A DNA stretch of 64,000 bases from Cordilura impudica (Eukaryota; Arthropoda; Insecta; Diptera; Scathophagidae): positions 164,693,461-164,757,460 of the forward strand of contig OY821521.1 of the NCBI GenBank assembly GCA_963682025.1. The letters run 5' to 3'. The first letter of the stretch is position 1; each line of letters opens with the position of its first letter. A program made the position numbers and the translations under genes. The notes beneath the pieces were generated by a model, which saw nothing but the letters and a program-made list of their open reading frames with translations, made no database searches and had not been told where the DNA came from. Shown in pieces: positions 48,456 to 61,806 of this stretch.

Positions 48456-49293
48456 TTAAAACTCTGAGATATTAAAAATCTGTACTTTTCGACGTAGAAG
48501 TTTTGTATCTTTAAGGTGGTTGTGTTGGCTTTTTTTTCTACTCACCAGAAACTGAGCACACCTGGAACTTTTTCGGAAATTTAGTCTGCTTTTTGGATCC
48601 TAAACGTATCTCCGACATTTCCTCTCATTTTAGTAACATGAAAATTTTGGAAGCTGCGAAAAATCTGCCAGCACACAAGTTTTATCGTCCATTACGCAGC
48701 AGAAGTATTTTTATATAAAACACGATTTCAATTTGCGTGCTCTGATTTTGGCCTTCAAATTTTTTGCAATGTTCCTGGAACTTTTTGGACCTTGTATATT
48801 TTCAAACCTGCATTGACATAAACTTATCGCACCAAATAGTCCGAGCAGTGAGCATACTGGGCAGCTTTTCTATCGAATGTCTTGGAAGCCTTTTTCAATG
48901 TGCTTTATATTTTCTTGGCCTTTGAGATATCATACAGACCTTTATTTTTTCCCAAATAATAATAATAATAATAATCAAATTTTTTTTGCATTTTATGAAC
49001 ACAGCACTTTGAGACCTTTCGATTGATGTATACGATAAGGTTTCTCTTAATTCAGAATATATAAAGAAATACACTTTTCGAAAAAAGTGGAAATAAAATG
49101 CAACATTTTTTGTCAGAAAATTAAACGGCATAAATATTTACATTTGTTTTAATATTTACGACTTTTTTAAAGAAATTCTAATGGAAGCTTAATATATTGT
49201 TTTTTTTTTTTTTAATTTAGATAAATTACCAACGTTATTAAAAATAAATACTTGAATTCGCTAGAAATAAAATATTTTAGAAAAAAACAATAA
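48456..49293. other. Spacer, no supported gene
   Basis: Mostly AT-rich. Minus-strand coding-like residues on the other side of the piggyBac (46390-46230: DPIKVAREEFFNKNSGYKEA) are not clearly continued here. No gene is called. Confidence 0.4.
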
Positions 49294-50149
49294 AACAAGT
49301 AAGAGTGTTAAATTCGGCTTTGCCGAATCTTTGATACCCTCCACCTCGGTTTGAGTATTGATAATAAATGTAAACAAAATATTTGAAAAAGTAAGCAATT
49401 TATTAAACTTAATATCAAATTTTTTCAGCAAATTCTTTGGTTTGATCTGGATTTTTGTTTATTTCAAGAGTTAGTCTATAAAGCTCTCTCACATTATTAA
49501 TTCGCGCTCCAACGGGGAAAGATCGTTTTCGTCTTTTCTATTATTTCGGATAAAAGAAAACACGTTTCGGTGTTTGCTTTTTGGTCATCGCGGTTTCTGA
49601 TCGGCAAGCATTTAGGTTATATACCTATATGTATGCGTTTCCGGTCATATGATATAATTAGTTAATTAATTTAGTTTAAGTTTTTGCAAATTAAATAGCT
49701 CGCCCTAACCTCCATTGCGAAGGTAATGGTTGTGTAGGGTAGCTATATGCATTAAATCGTGCTAATAAGAGAAGGCTGTATAGTTCCTTTTAACTGACCA
49801 AAAAATTCTTCATTGCGGCCGTATAGGTCGGATCGAGTAACAAAATAATAACTAAAAAAAAAGCTCTCTCAATTTTTTTGTTTTTTGGAAAATAATTTTT
49901 TTTTTTACATACTAAAAGGGAGTTTTCACTATTTACACAATACAATACAAAATCTGGCACCACTGGGTGCCAACTTTTGATTTTGAATTAAATTATGTTA
50001 ATAATTTAACACAAATACACTCCAAATACTACTACCTGGGAATTATTATCGAACTTCAATGTTTTGGGTTTTACCTTGCTTACCATGAAGTCAAATTTTG
50101 AAGTCATCATGAATACTAGTTCAAAAATTGTGAAAAATAATATACTTAT

Positions 50150-53100
50150 ACCGGCCCAGGAAGAGGGGGGTCAGGTGGGTCGTTTGACATGGGCCTCTTA
50201 ATTCAGGTGGCCTCCAAACAACACTACATATTTGAAACAATACAAAACGATTAAAAAGTTTATTTCACACTTTTACGTAGGGCACAACAAAAAAAACTTA
50301 AAATTAAAATTTTCAAATATAAAATAAGAAATCGTAGTAGGCTTTGAGTTGTTACATGAGTTCAAATTTGTGTAATAAAAGGTTATTAAGTATTTAGTGG
50401 TCTATCTCGGAGGTGGTTAAACCTTAAAACTATTGTTAAAGTGTTTTGTTCTATTCATTATTAAAGTGTTATTGAATTTTATAACTGAATTCTTTAAACT
50501 TCCAAAAATTAAAATAACTGGTAATATTTTTTGTGTCTTTGATTATTGATAATAAATAAAAATATATATACTAGGGAGGTAATTAAAACATGAAGAGGTC
50601 TTTTGAAAGTGGCGCCAGCAAAAGGCAAAAGAAAAAACTTAAGGAGTCAGCTATTAAAAGTTTAAAACCGATTTCACATTTTTTAAATAAGGATTCATCA
50701 AATCAACCCGAAAGACCTTCAACATTTAACACAGAAAAATCCACAGTTGAAACTGCAGTAAGTGATACGGTTATCGAAAAAGAGGAACTGAATGAAAATA
50801 CTGTTGAAATTGAGAGTATTGAAATTGTAACCACAGTGCGAGAGGATGTAGTTAGTGCAATGGAATTACCAGATGAAAATGATCAATTGAGGACCGTGCA
50901 AACGGAAGGTGAAGAAATTGAAGTAAATCTATTGAATACTGAAACATTAAAGTGTACGGATATTGGAGTGCTTGATAAAAATAATCAGGCGCAAATGAAA
51001 TCAGTTATGAAAATTACTCGTTTTGAAATCCCAAAAAATATTTCGAAAGACGCAACCAACCGTGGATTTCCATATCGTTTACTTTCAAAAAAACTTGCAA
51101 ATGGAGAATCGTGTGAAAGAGATTGGATATGCTGGAGCGTCCAAAACCAATCAATTTATTGTGCTGCATGTTACATTTTAAACAACAACACGCATTTCCC
51201 ATATTTAACAGATAAATTGGGATACAACATAAAAAATGGTTGGAAGAAGTTAAATGACTGGATAAAATCTCACGAGAATTCTATTTTACACAAGGAAATG
51301 TATATTTCATGGAAAAATGCGCAAAAAGCTGCTTTAGCTAATCGTGGATTAGATAACTTACTGGCAAAAGAACTAAAAAATGAAGTTACATATTGGAAAA
51401 AGCTGTTGGAGCGTTTCCTTGATATAATATTTTTTCTCTCCGAGAGAGGACTAGCTTTTTTTTTGGATCTAATCAGCGAATAATGGAAATTTTCTTGGCT
51501 TAGTTGAACTTTTAAGTATATATGATCCGATATTATCAGAGCATGTTACAAAAGGTAGAGCATCACAAGAAGAAGAAAAAAGATTGCAAGTTCATTATCT
51601 TTTAAATAAAATTCAAAACGAGTTTATCGACCTATGGGCTCATTTGTTCAAAGAAAAATTATTGATGAAATTAATAACGCTAAGTATTTTTCTATTATTG
51701 CTGATGCAACTCCAGATACATCTCATAAGGAGCAGACAACTTTGATTATTCGTTATGTTAAATTAAGTGAATTGGATTTTTCAATTGAAGAACGCTTTCT
51801 ATGTTTTGATGATTTTTCGGAAAAAACCGGCAAAGAAATTGCTGGTGGCTTATGAAGTCTCTTAAAACATTTAACCTTGAATTTTCAGAACTGTGTCGGG
51901 CAAGGATATGATAATGGTGTTAATATGGCTGGAAAATATAACAGCGTACAAGCACTCCTTTTGCTCGAAAATTCAAATTGCACGTTCAGCAGCTGCGGCA
52001 ATCATACTTTAAATCTTGTTGTAGCTGACTCAGCAGAATGCTGTAAAGAAGCAATAACATACTTAGAACTATTCAACAAGTATATAATTTTTTTAGTAGT
52101 AGTCCAAAAAGATGGGAGGTTTTATAAAAACATCTTTACGGAATTTCTTTACACAACATTTTAAAACTAGATGGTCTGCAAGAATAGATGCTGTTAAGCC
52201 AGTTGCCCATTTGAAATCCTTATTATCAGCTGTCAACGAATTTGAGCTATGTAGTCTTCCAGCTACACATTTGAATGTGTATTAATGTCTACAATTTGGA
52301 TTAAGGTTTTGGTTTTATTGCATCAAACAAATCTAATTCTCCAAGCGCGGAAATCAACATTGACAACGGAAAAAATTAATATTGACAAACTTATTGAAGA
52401 TATAAAGGAAATTAAAAATGCATGGTCTTCGATTCTTTCCGAGTCAAAGCAAATAGCAGCAGCTTATGAAACTGTTACAGAATTTACAACAAATCGACGA
52501 ATAAAAGATCAAGTATCTGCACAAGTATATTTTCACAACGACATTTTTAACAGGATCATTGAATCATTAATAGATGGACTTACGCGAAGATTTAAAGCTG
52601 TTTCCTCTATATGCAACTTATTTGAAGTTCTATGGAATTTTGATGAGATGTATGAGAAGAGCTTAATTGCAGCAGCAATTATTTTGCAGAAAAAATATAA
52701 AAATCAAATTAATGAAGAAATTGTAGAAGAATTTAAGTTTCTGAAAAGAGTGTATAAATACAATTTTAAAGGCTGCACGAAACCGTGTGAACTTTTAAAA
52801 GAAATAATTGAAATGGGTTTTCTAAATATATATCCAAATATTACTACTTTTTAGCGTAGCAGAGGCAGAAAGGAGTTTCAGCGTACTCAAACGAATAAAA
52901 AATTATTTAAGAGCAACAATGGTGCAGGATCGTGTAAATGGTCTGGCGACACTAAATATTAATTGGGATATTGCAAAAAATGTGGACTATTCCGAACTAA
53001 TAGCTTCATTTGCAGCTCTAAAGGCCCGAAAAGCTTTATTTTAATTTTTTTTTTTTTTCATTATATTTCATTTTATATTTTTTTGTTTCATTATATTTTG

Positions 53101-53246
53101 TTTTTTTTTTATATATTTTGAATTATGAACTATAAATTTTTTAATTTAATAAATTTTTTTTACCAAAATAACAATTTTTTTAATTATATAGAGGGCCGCG
53201 TATGTTTCTTGACCCGGGCCTCCAAGTGGCTATAACAGGCCCTGTA
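50150..53246 (+). mobile_element. hAT transposon, ZMYM/TTF type, inserted in copy C
   Basis: Interrupts copy C between sequences that adjoin in copy B (near 17620-17640). Ends are GC-rich and loosely inverted (CCGGCCCAGG on the left, GGCCCTG on the right). I could not resolve exact ends or an 8-bp duplication. One plus-strand transposase gene is present, disrupted. Confidence 0.75.
50590..53044 (+). pseudogene. hAT transposase with TTF/ZMYM-like zinc finger, disrupted
   Basis: The first frame (297 codons) has a basic start, an acidic linker, then a TTF-type finger (GESCERDWICWSV, YCAACYIL, HENSILHKEM) and LERFLDIIFFLSERGLAF. Frameshifts follow near 51460 and 51640. Later frames give YFSIIADATPDTSHKEQ (hAT first catalytic Asp region), GQGYDNGVNMAGKY, CGNHTLNLVVADSAE and TRWSAR-type residues. 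After 52860 the C-terminal dimerisation part reads AEAERSFSVLKRIKNYLR and RVNGLATLNI. At least four frame breaks make it non-functional. Confidence 0.88.
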
Positions 53247-54165
53247 CATATAAATAACATTCTAATCAAATTGCGCTTTATTTATATAAAAATGTTTATG
53301 TTCGCAATTCTTAAATATCATTTCTACACTTCATTGAATTTAAATTATTATTTTCTTATCCTGAAATGATATTAATGTCTCCTCAATCGCAATATTTTTT
53401 TTAATTTCAGTTGATTTTTTAAATGTAAACATATTTGGTGTTATCTGAATTTCAATTTGTGTTTAAAGAATAAAATTTATATTTTAAAAATTCAATTGAT
53501 GTCTTCTAAATTTCAAGTTATTATTTCCGACGTTTTCTGAAATTCAATTGATATTTTCTAATTTATAATTGGAAATTTGAATTCCAATTCTTAGAATTGA
53601 TATTTTCTTAAATTTGAATGGAAAATTTAAAAGGTGCAATTTATATTTATTGTAATAGTAATGCTTTATCAGATATCTTGTAGGTAAAAGAGAATAATAA
53701 TTTTATATAACTATGTAGAACTGCTTTGAAAGCAAAAAAAAACTCGTTGTTGAACTCGGTAACTCTATTTTGTAAACACAACAAAGAGTTGACATGCCAA
53801 ACTTATGATCAAATTTGTAAAAGAATAATGGAAAAACGTATGAAATAAAAGACCAGCCCTGTGTGTACTCTTAACATTGTTGTGTTTGATATCTAATTGA
53901 AAATGTTTACATTCTTGTTAAAATAGAAATAACGATTGCAAAGCTAATTAGAACAAAAATTGTGGCGCCATCTACTGTGGCATAGCAACACTAAGCAAAA
54001 TGAAGTGCCACTCTGTTTGTTAATACAAAAGAAATGTATTTTCCCTAAAGCAAAATTGGAGAATTTTTTATAAATAAAATAATAAACCGATTTATCTCTA
54101 ACATGCGGTTATTATGAATATACATGTATAGAATATATCGCACTTTAAATACAAAAGTGACACAA

Positions 54166-55314
54166 CTCAAAATTTTCCAAAATTGACTTTTTACCATAAA
54201 TTAATTCACAGTACACATTTCTAACTACTGCAAAATTGATTTCTCAAAACTATCTTCTTTAACACGAAAAATTCCGTTATATCTGGGGCACAACTTGAGA
54301 TAATATCACTAGTCAAATTAAAAGTTTTCAGTCAGAGTGCCATAACTCAAAATTATATTTTATTTCCACAAACACAATATATATTTAAAAAAAAAGTGAA
54401 GCAAAACTTTCCTCAAAATGGACATTTTTCATAATACAACTAAATTTTTTTAAATAATACATTAATTTTTATACCCTATACCACTATGTGGTTTGGGTAT
54501 AATGACTTTGTGCTGCTGTTTGTAACTACCAAAAATATTTGACCTAGACCCATCTTTTATTATACCGACAGAATCAGAATCACTTTCTGATTCGATTTAA
54601 TGATGTCCGTCCGTCCGTCTGTGTGTCCATGTAAAGTTTGTAATCAAACTGCAGGTCGCAAATATGAATATATTTTGATGAAATTAGGTACATAAGCTTT
54701 TATTGGCCATGGGATGAACGCTATTGAAATTGGTGAGAATCGGTCCATGTTCAGACCTAGCCCCCATACAAATGACCCCTATGAAATCAACATTAATTGC
54801 CATAGGATCCAAATTATCATATGAATCTTAGTCAAATTGGGTTTGTATGTGTATATTACATCCGTTAATCATTAGTCCAAAAAAGATCCCTATGGGACAA
54901 CTCTTACTCATAGGCCCCATATAGAGCTGCATCCCGATCTTCACTTAAATCTATCAAAAAACAAAAATATTGAACAGATTTTTCTCAAATTTGGTTTGTA
55001 TATATTTTTTCAAAGTATAAGAGACTATACCAAATATGGTCAGGATCGGTCGATTTTTCGACCTAGTCCCCATATAAATATAGTATCCGATATGAACTTT
55101 TTCATATCTGCAGCGAAAAAAATTAATAAAAATCCCTCTCAAATTTGGTTTATGCTTATTTGCTATATCCAATTAGTTCGACCGAAGAGATAGGGTCTGT
55201 TAACCATGGTATAGGGTATCGTATAGTCGGGCTAGACCGACTATAATTTTCTTACTTGTTACATATACAGTTTTTTGCCTCTCCTGAATATTTGAAAATT
55301 TTGAGTTGTGTATA
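54166..55314. mobile_element. Inverted-repeat insertion around a DINE-1-like element
   Basis: ACACAACTCAAAATTTTC (from about 54171) and its complement (to about 55313) bracket an insertion absent from copies A and B. Related words CATAACTCAAAA recur inside. A family-2 element (54470-55259) is inserted within. Exact ends and duplication are unresolved. Confidence 0.5.
54470..55259 (+). mobile_element. Short DINE-1/HINE-like element, family 2, copy f (complete)
   Basis: 790 bp. TATACCCTATACCACTATG start, GTCCGTCCGTCTGTG tract near 54604, and a perfect 8-bp-stem hairpin ATAGTCGG (55222-55229)/CCGACTAT (55236-55243) followed by AATTTTCTTACTTGTT. This matches the DINE-1 3' layout as remembered. 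Confidence 0.88.
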
Positions 55315-56280
55315 TTATTTTATTATTTAATATATGTATGTACATATATGTAAATATTACCATTAAAAATACAACATCAAAAGTTATTGTTGTGTTTTTC
55401 TTTTAATAAATTAATACATAAAATTTTGCTTGGTAAATTTACATTGTTTTTTTTTTTATTAACAACTAGGTAGTTTAGTATTATTTGCTTTAGATGTTGG
55501 TGAATTTTTACTCCCTTTATATTAACTCGTAGTGTCTGCTTGTCTGCTTGTCGACAAAATTTTGGATTGATTTTTAACCCCTTTCCCGTGACCCAATCGA
55601 TTTGAAGCTTTGCAGGCAGGCTCGTATCGATGTCAGAAATGATCTAACAAATTTTTTTAGTGGTGCCAAAACATTGGAAACTTTAAAATTTTTCTACCAG
55701 AGTTGATAAAAAAAAATTTACAAAGGGTTACTTTTTATAATATTATTACTACAACAACCACAAAAACAACAAGTCCAGCTTGACAACAATACAACATTTA
55801 GAATAACAACAAGAACAATATAGAAACATCATATTTTTCATTTATTTTAACTTTTTCAGAGATTTCCCTGGACCTGTTCCACCGATTTTAATGATTTTTG
55901 AAACAGAAAACTTTCCATGACCTTGATGAATCATTCTCACTAAAAATGATCAACCCAGATGTCCTATTGAGGCCGTGACCGTGATAAGAACAACATAGAA
56001 AATCATATTTTTTTCAAGACTTTTTGTAGATCTTCATTCAGATGACGGGCCCTATTCAACCGATTTGAACGATTTTAAACAGAAAACTTCTCAGAATGTC
56101 AATGAATCATTTTTTATGCAAACGAGTACCCTAGCTGTAGACGGACATCGCCATATCAACTCCGCTTTTTATAAGGATCACAAATATATATATTTTATGG
56201 GGTCAAGAATTTTTTTCTAATTATAACAAACGGAATGACAAACTTATATATACTGTCTGCACACTGGAGTGGAGGGTATA

Positions 56281-56642
56281 ATTATGAAATAAAATAATGT
56301 GGAGAAAATTTGTAGCATTCTTTAGAATTAGAAGCAATTCAACGATCTTAATTGAACATAATTTGACAATAAGCAAGTTTTTTCTTTTAAATAACTTTAC
56401 ATGCAAACTCATTAAAATGCGTTTATCAATAGTAACAATATTGACATTTATATTTTAATTTATTTATTACAACTAACTTTGTATATTTCTATAAATAACA
56501 AATTATGTAGAACTCATTTGAAATGCAAAACAAACTAAACGTGCCACTGATTACTAATGATAACACTGTAAAGTACCAACTACTTTGTAGTAAAAAAATC
56601 TAAAGAGTTACAAACACGCATAGTAGCACGAGCAGCACAACC

Positions 56643-56676
<34 letters not shown>

Positions 56677-56999
56677 CTCAGCTGCCAGTTACAACTAGCT
56701 TTTCATTTGACAAACAAAGTACTAAGCAAATGACAAAGTTTTGTCGGTTGATTACAACTAAAGCTTAGAGAATTTTCAAGAAATATATGAAAATAAATAT
56801 GAATGGACATGCAAGCAACAACAGCAACATCGAAAAGAAAAATTGCAGTAAAACAAATAAACGACAGACATTGAAATGATGACAAGTGTTGCGTTGGTTT
56901 GTTGCATAATCGGGCAGATTCTGAAGTGATTTAAAATAAAATATGAAGAAATTGAGAGTCGGCTGTCGAAATCGCTCATAAATGAAAACAAAAGCTTTT
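56281..56999. other. Spacer with a CA microsatellite
   Basis: No gene. A (CA)n tract lies at about 56644-56672. The rest is unremarkable AT-rich sequence. Confidence 0.6.
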
Positions 57000-59900
57000 G
57001 AAGAGAAAGGTATTTTTTAAGAAAAACTACTTGATTGAGAAAATGGTCTTTATTAAGAAAAGGTACTTTTAAAACAAAAGTACATTTAAATAAAAGGTAA
57101 ATTTTAAGGAACATGTACGTACACCTTTAAGAAAATTAACTTTTTCAAAGCAGCTTAAACATACTTTTTTAAGCTACTTTAAAAGGTACTTTTTAAGAAA
57201 ATGTCCTTTTCAAGAAAAGATTCCTTTCACGAAAAAGACTTTTGACGAAAGGCACTATTAAAGAAAATGTAAATTTTGAAAAAAGGCTTCCTAAGAAAAA
57301 ATATTTCTTTGAGAAAATGTACACTGTTTAAAAATCTACTTAAAAAAAAGAAGAATGGGTACTTTTTAAGAAATTATACTTTTTTACGAAAAAGTACCTT
57401 TCTAAGAAGAGGTGATTTCTTAAAGAAAATTTACTTTTTAAGAAAATGTACCATTTTAATCAAACGTACATTTTTAAGAAAATTGTCTGTTTCAAGAAAA
57501 AACACCATTTTAGGAAAATATACTTTTTAAGAAAATGTACTTTTTAAGAAAATGTTCTTCTTAAGAAGAAGTATTTTTTAAGAAAGGGTACTTTTTTAGA
57601 AAAGTTTCTATTTAAGAATATTCACGTTTTCAAGGAAATTTGCTTTAGAGAAAAGGTAACTTTTTAGGAAATTTACATTTTTAAGAAAGGTAAAAAAATG
57701 AACTTTTTTTAGTAACAGGTACTTTTTTAGGAAAACGTATTATTTTAGAAAGCGTACTTTCTTATGAAATATAGTTTTTATAGAAAACATTACTTATTTA
57801 AGAAAAAGTACTTTCTTAAGAAGAGGTACTTTATTAAGAAAAAGCACTTTTTTTGAAAATATGTACTTTTTTAAAAAAAGGTACCTTTTTAAGAAAATGT
57901 GCTGTTTAGAAGTACTTTTTTAAAAAGTAGACTTTTAGAAGTATTTTTTTTTTTTTTTTTTTGAGAAAAGGTAATTTTTACCAAGAAGATACTTTTTTTT
58001 AACAAAATGTACTTTTTGGAAAAGAGGTGCTTTTTTAAAACAAGGTACTTATTTAGGAAAAGTTACTTTTTAAGAAAAAAATACGTTTTTAAAGAAAAGT
58101 TATTTTTTATCAAAAAGTATTTTTTTTTTTGGATAGGGTACTTTATTAACAAAATTTACTTTTTAAGAAAAATTGTTTTTTAAAGAAAATGTACTCTTTG
58201 TTGAAAGGATACTTTATAAGGATTACCACTTTTTTTAAGAAAGCTACTTTTTTAGGAAAAAGCCTGTCTTTAAGAAAAAGTATTTTTTAAGAAAGGCCAC
58301 TATTTTGAGAAAAGTACTTTTATAATCTTTTAATAAAGGTTACTATTTGAAGAAAAATTACTTTTTTAAGAAAAGGTACGTTCTTAAAAAAAGGTACTTT
58401 TTTCTATCAAAAGCTAAATTTTTTAAAAAGGCACCTTTCAAAAAAAAACTTACTTTTTTGACAAAATGTACTTTTTTGAATAAGGTAAATTTATATTTAA
58501 GTAATACATGTTTAAGAAAAGTACGTATTAAGAAAAAGTACTTTTTTGAGAAAAAATTTACTTTCTTAAGAAATTCAACTTTTTTTTAACGTAAAGTTCT
58601 AGGTTGAGAAATTTCACCTGTTTTAGGAAAGGTACTTTTTAAGAAAATGTACTGGTTAACTCAATGTACTTTTTTAAAGAATTTTAATTATTTAAGGAAA
58701 TTAAATTTTTTATTAAAAGGTTCGTTTTTAGAAAAGGTACTACTACTTGTTAAAGAAAATGTACTTTCTTAAGCGAAAGTGCTATTTTAATAAAAGTTAC
58801 TTCCTTACGAAAATGAGCTTTTTTTAAGAAAACTTTTTCTTTAAGAAAATTGACTTTTTAAGAAAAAATAGCATTACACGGAAAGGTGCTATTTTAATAG
58901 AAGATACGATTTTAAGAAAAATTATTTTTTAAGAAAAGATACTTTCTAAGAGATGCGCTTTTTAGAAAAGTTCCTTTTTTCATAGATAGTACTTTTTTAA
59001 AAAAGGGAATTTTTTTTAAGAAAATTCATATTTTAGAAAATGTTACTTTTCTAACAAAATTTACTTTGTCAAGAAAATGTTGAAATTTTTAACCAAAAAG
59101 CATTTTTTAAGAAGCATTTTTTGGAAATGTACTATTTGAAAAGGTACGTTTTTGACAAAAGGTACTTTTTTGGAAACGGTAGTTTTGGAAAAAAGAAGAT
59201 TTAAGAAATAGCAGTTTTTTAAGAAAATATAAATTTTTTTTAAAGAAAAATAACTTTTTTTAAGATAAATTTTTTTTTTTTTAAGAAAAAAAACTTTTTT
59301 ATGAAGAGGTACTTTTTAAGAAATTTTTTTTTTTTAGAAAATGCACTTTTTAAAAAAAGGTACTTTAAAAAAGCTTTTTAAGAATACTTTTTCTAAAGAG
59401 GTACTTTCTAAGAAAAATTACGTTTCTAAAAAGTGTAAGAAAATGTACTTTTTTAAGAAAGGTATTTTCTAAGTAAAAGCACTTCTTAAGAAAAAGTACT
59501 TTGTCAAAAAAGGTACTTTTGCAAGAAAAAGTTATTATTTTTTAAGAAAAAGTACTTTTTTAAGAAGTACTTTTTTTAATTTACTTTTTTGAGCAAAGAT
59601 GCTTTTTTTGAAAAAATTTACTTAATTGAATAAGATACTTTTTTGGAAAGTTTACTATTTTGATATCAGAAACTTTTTAAAGAAAATTTACCTTTTTAAA
59701 GATGGAACTTTTGAGGAAAAAGTATTTATAGGGAAAGAATATTTTTTAAAAGTAGGCTATATTTAAAAAAAAGTCAGTTCCTCTGTAAGAAAATTTACTT
59801 TCTTTAGAAAAAAATAAATTTTTTTTTAAAGTACCTTAACAAAAAAATTTTTTTTTTATAAATGTTATTAAGAAATGGCACTATATTAAGAAGTACTTTT

Positions 59901-60245
59901 TTAATAATTTTTTTAAGCACGGAACCTTTTTATAAAAATTCATTCACTTTAGAAAAAATACTTTAAAAAAATAATCGTTTCAAGAAAACGTACTTTTTGC
60001 AAAGGTATTTTTGAAGAAGAATTACTATTTTTATATTTAAAAAAAAAAAGTTTTTTTTGAGAAAACGTAAGTTTGTGAAAAATTTAATTTTTTTGAAGAA
60101 ATGTTCTTTATGAAAAAGGCACTATTTTAAGAACAGTTTCTTTTTAAGAAAAACTAAATTTTTTAAGAAAAACAAAATTTGAGAAAAGTTATTTTTTAAG
60201 GAAAAAACTTTGTGGAGATGAGGTACTTTGTTAAGAAAATGTAAT
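57000..60245 (+). repeat. 18-bp AT-rich satellite array, block 5 (about 3.2 kb)
   Basis: Same unit and orientation as the other blocks, more diverged, with longer T and A runs. Frames with KxTFLRK repeats (for example 57276-57530) come from the 6-codon period and are not genes. Confidence 0.87.
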
Positions 60246-60460
60246 CTATATATATTAACACGTGCAGGTAAATCTTTCGACCAATTTTTAAACAAAACGC
60301 GCGAACAGAGGAGTGCAAAAGTTGACATAGTTATAGTTCATATGGAGGAGAAGTGCAGAATGATAAATGTTATGTGTTAAAAATATATTACATTAAATTA
60401 AATAAAATATTTATAATAAGCAATGTTAGAAATTTATAGTTGACCTGTTGTTTTAATATG

Positions 60461-60728
60461 TGATGGGGTTTTCTTGGTTTGGCTCAAGGTCATCAATTAA
60501 AAATAAAATTAAAATTTTAATGTTTTAATTTTTAAATTTTATTATCTTTTCCATATTTCGAACAGTTCCGCTGTTCATCTTCAGGAAAAAACTTAACTAT
60601 CTTTTAATAAAGCGTGGAGTTATGTTATTTCAAATAAGAAATAAGATAAAATTTCAAATAAGATATAAGATAAATTTGAATTTTATTTTTAATTGATGAC
60701 CTTGAGCCAAACCAAGAAAACCCCATCA
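60461..60728. mobile_element. Stem-loop element with perfect 50-bp arms
   Basis: Arms at 60461-60510 and 60679-60728 are exact reverse complements over 50 bp (outer TGATGGGGTTTTCTTGGTTT). The 168-bp loop includes, on the minus strand at about 60584-60551, CTGAAGATGAACAG then CTGTTCGAAATATGG, a small hairpin followed by CGAAA. No target duplication was established and no coding sequence is present. Confidence 0.7.
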
Positions 60729-61015
60729 TAATAAATAAAAGTAAAAAATAAAGAATTGAATTATAAGAATAACAATGGCCTCAAGCTTAACTATTTTTAT
60801 CTAAAAATTACAGCAAAAAGGTCGAAATAACAATCAAGTTTATCATAATAAACAATTTTAGCCATTTCACAATTCATCACCTGTGCATTTATTACACCGC
60901 GTTACACACATTCTGTCCTATGAAACAAATATACTTTTTCGGAAAGGGGAGAAAAAATAAAAATACACGTGTATCGGCGATTTTAATGTACACGTCAGAA
61001 TTTTTTTATTTTTTT

Positions 61016-61806
61016 TATACCCTATACCACTATGTGGTTTGGGTATAATGACTTTGTGCTGCTGTTTGTAACAACCAAAAATATTTGACCTACACCCATC
61101 TTTAATTGTACCGATCGAATCAGAATCACTATCTGATCCGATTTAACGATGTCCGTCCGTCCGTCCGTCCGTCCGTCTGTGTGTCCATGTAAAGCTTGTA
61201 ATCAAACTGCAGGTCGCAAATATGAATATATTTTGACGAAATTTGGTATTTGATCTTTTATCGGCCATGGGATGAACGCTATTGAAATTGGTGAGAATCG
61301 GTCCATGTTCAGACCTAGCCCCCATACAAGTGACCCCTATGAAATCAACATATATTGCCATAAGATCCAAATTATCATACAAATCTTAGTCAAATTGGGT
61401 TTGTATGTATATATTACATCCATTAATCAGTAGTCCAAAAATGATCCCTATTGGACAACTCTTAGTCATAGGCCCCATATAGAGCTACTTCCCGATCTTC
61501 TAAAAACAAAAATATTGCACTGATTCTTCTCAAATTTTTTTTGTATATATTTTTGCAAAATACAAGAGACTTTACTAAACATGATCAGGATCGGTCCATT
61601 TCTGGATCTAGTCCCCATATTGATATAGCATCCGATATGAACTCTTTCATATCTCCAGCCAAAAAAATTAATAAAAATCCCACTCAAATTTGGTTTATGC
61701 TTATTTTCTATATCCAGTTAGTTGGGCCTGAGAGATAGGGTCTCTAAACGCATGGTATAGGGTATCGTATAGTCGGTCTAGACCGACTATAATTTTCTTA
61801 CTTGTT
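61016..61806 (+). mobile_element. Short DINE-1/HINE-like element, family 2, copy g (complete)
   Basis: 791 bp, nearly the same length as copy f and closely similar. TATACCCTATACCACTATG start, GTCC tract near 61150, hairpin TAGTCGG/CCGACTA near 61769-61788, end TTCTTACTTGTT. Confidence 0.88.

Larger units (their letters stand above)
49294..56280 (-). mobile_element. 3.7-kb DINE-1/Helentron-like element, copy C, with insertions
   Basis: Same family and orientation as copy B: hairpin 3' end on the left (AACAAGTAAGAGTGTTAA at 49294), TATACCC end on the right (56280). It is split by a hAT (about 50150-53246) and by a composite insertion at about 54166-55314 containing a short DINE-1-like element. 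It lacks the 618-628-bp TIR element of copies A and B. It keeps an extra block near 49500-49590 that A and B have partly lost. Confidence 0.83.

Noticed and set aside
57276..57530. Open frames with KxTFLRK-type repeats in satellite DNA (also 10753-11001 and 58347-58589)
   Set aside because: An 18-bp unit equals six codons, so frames stay open by chance. Composition follows the repeat on both strands and there is no independent sign of coding.
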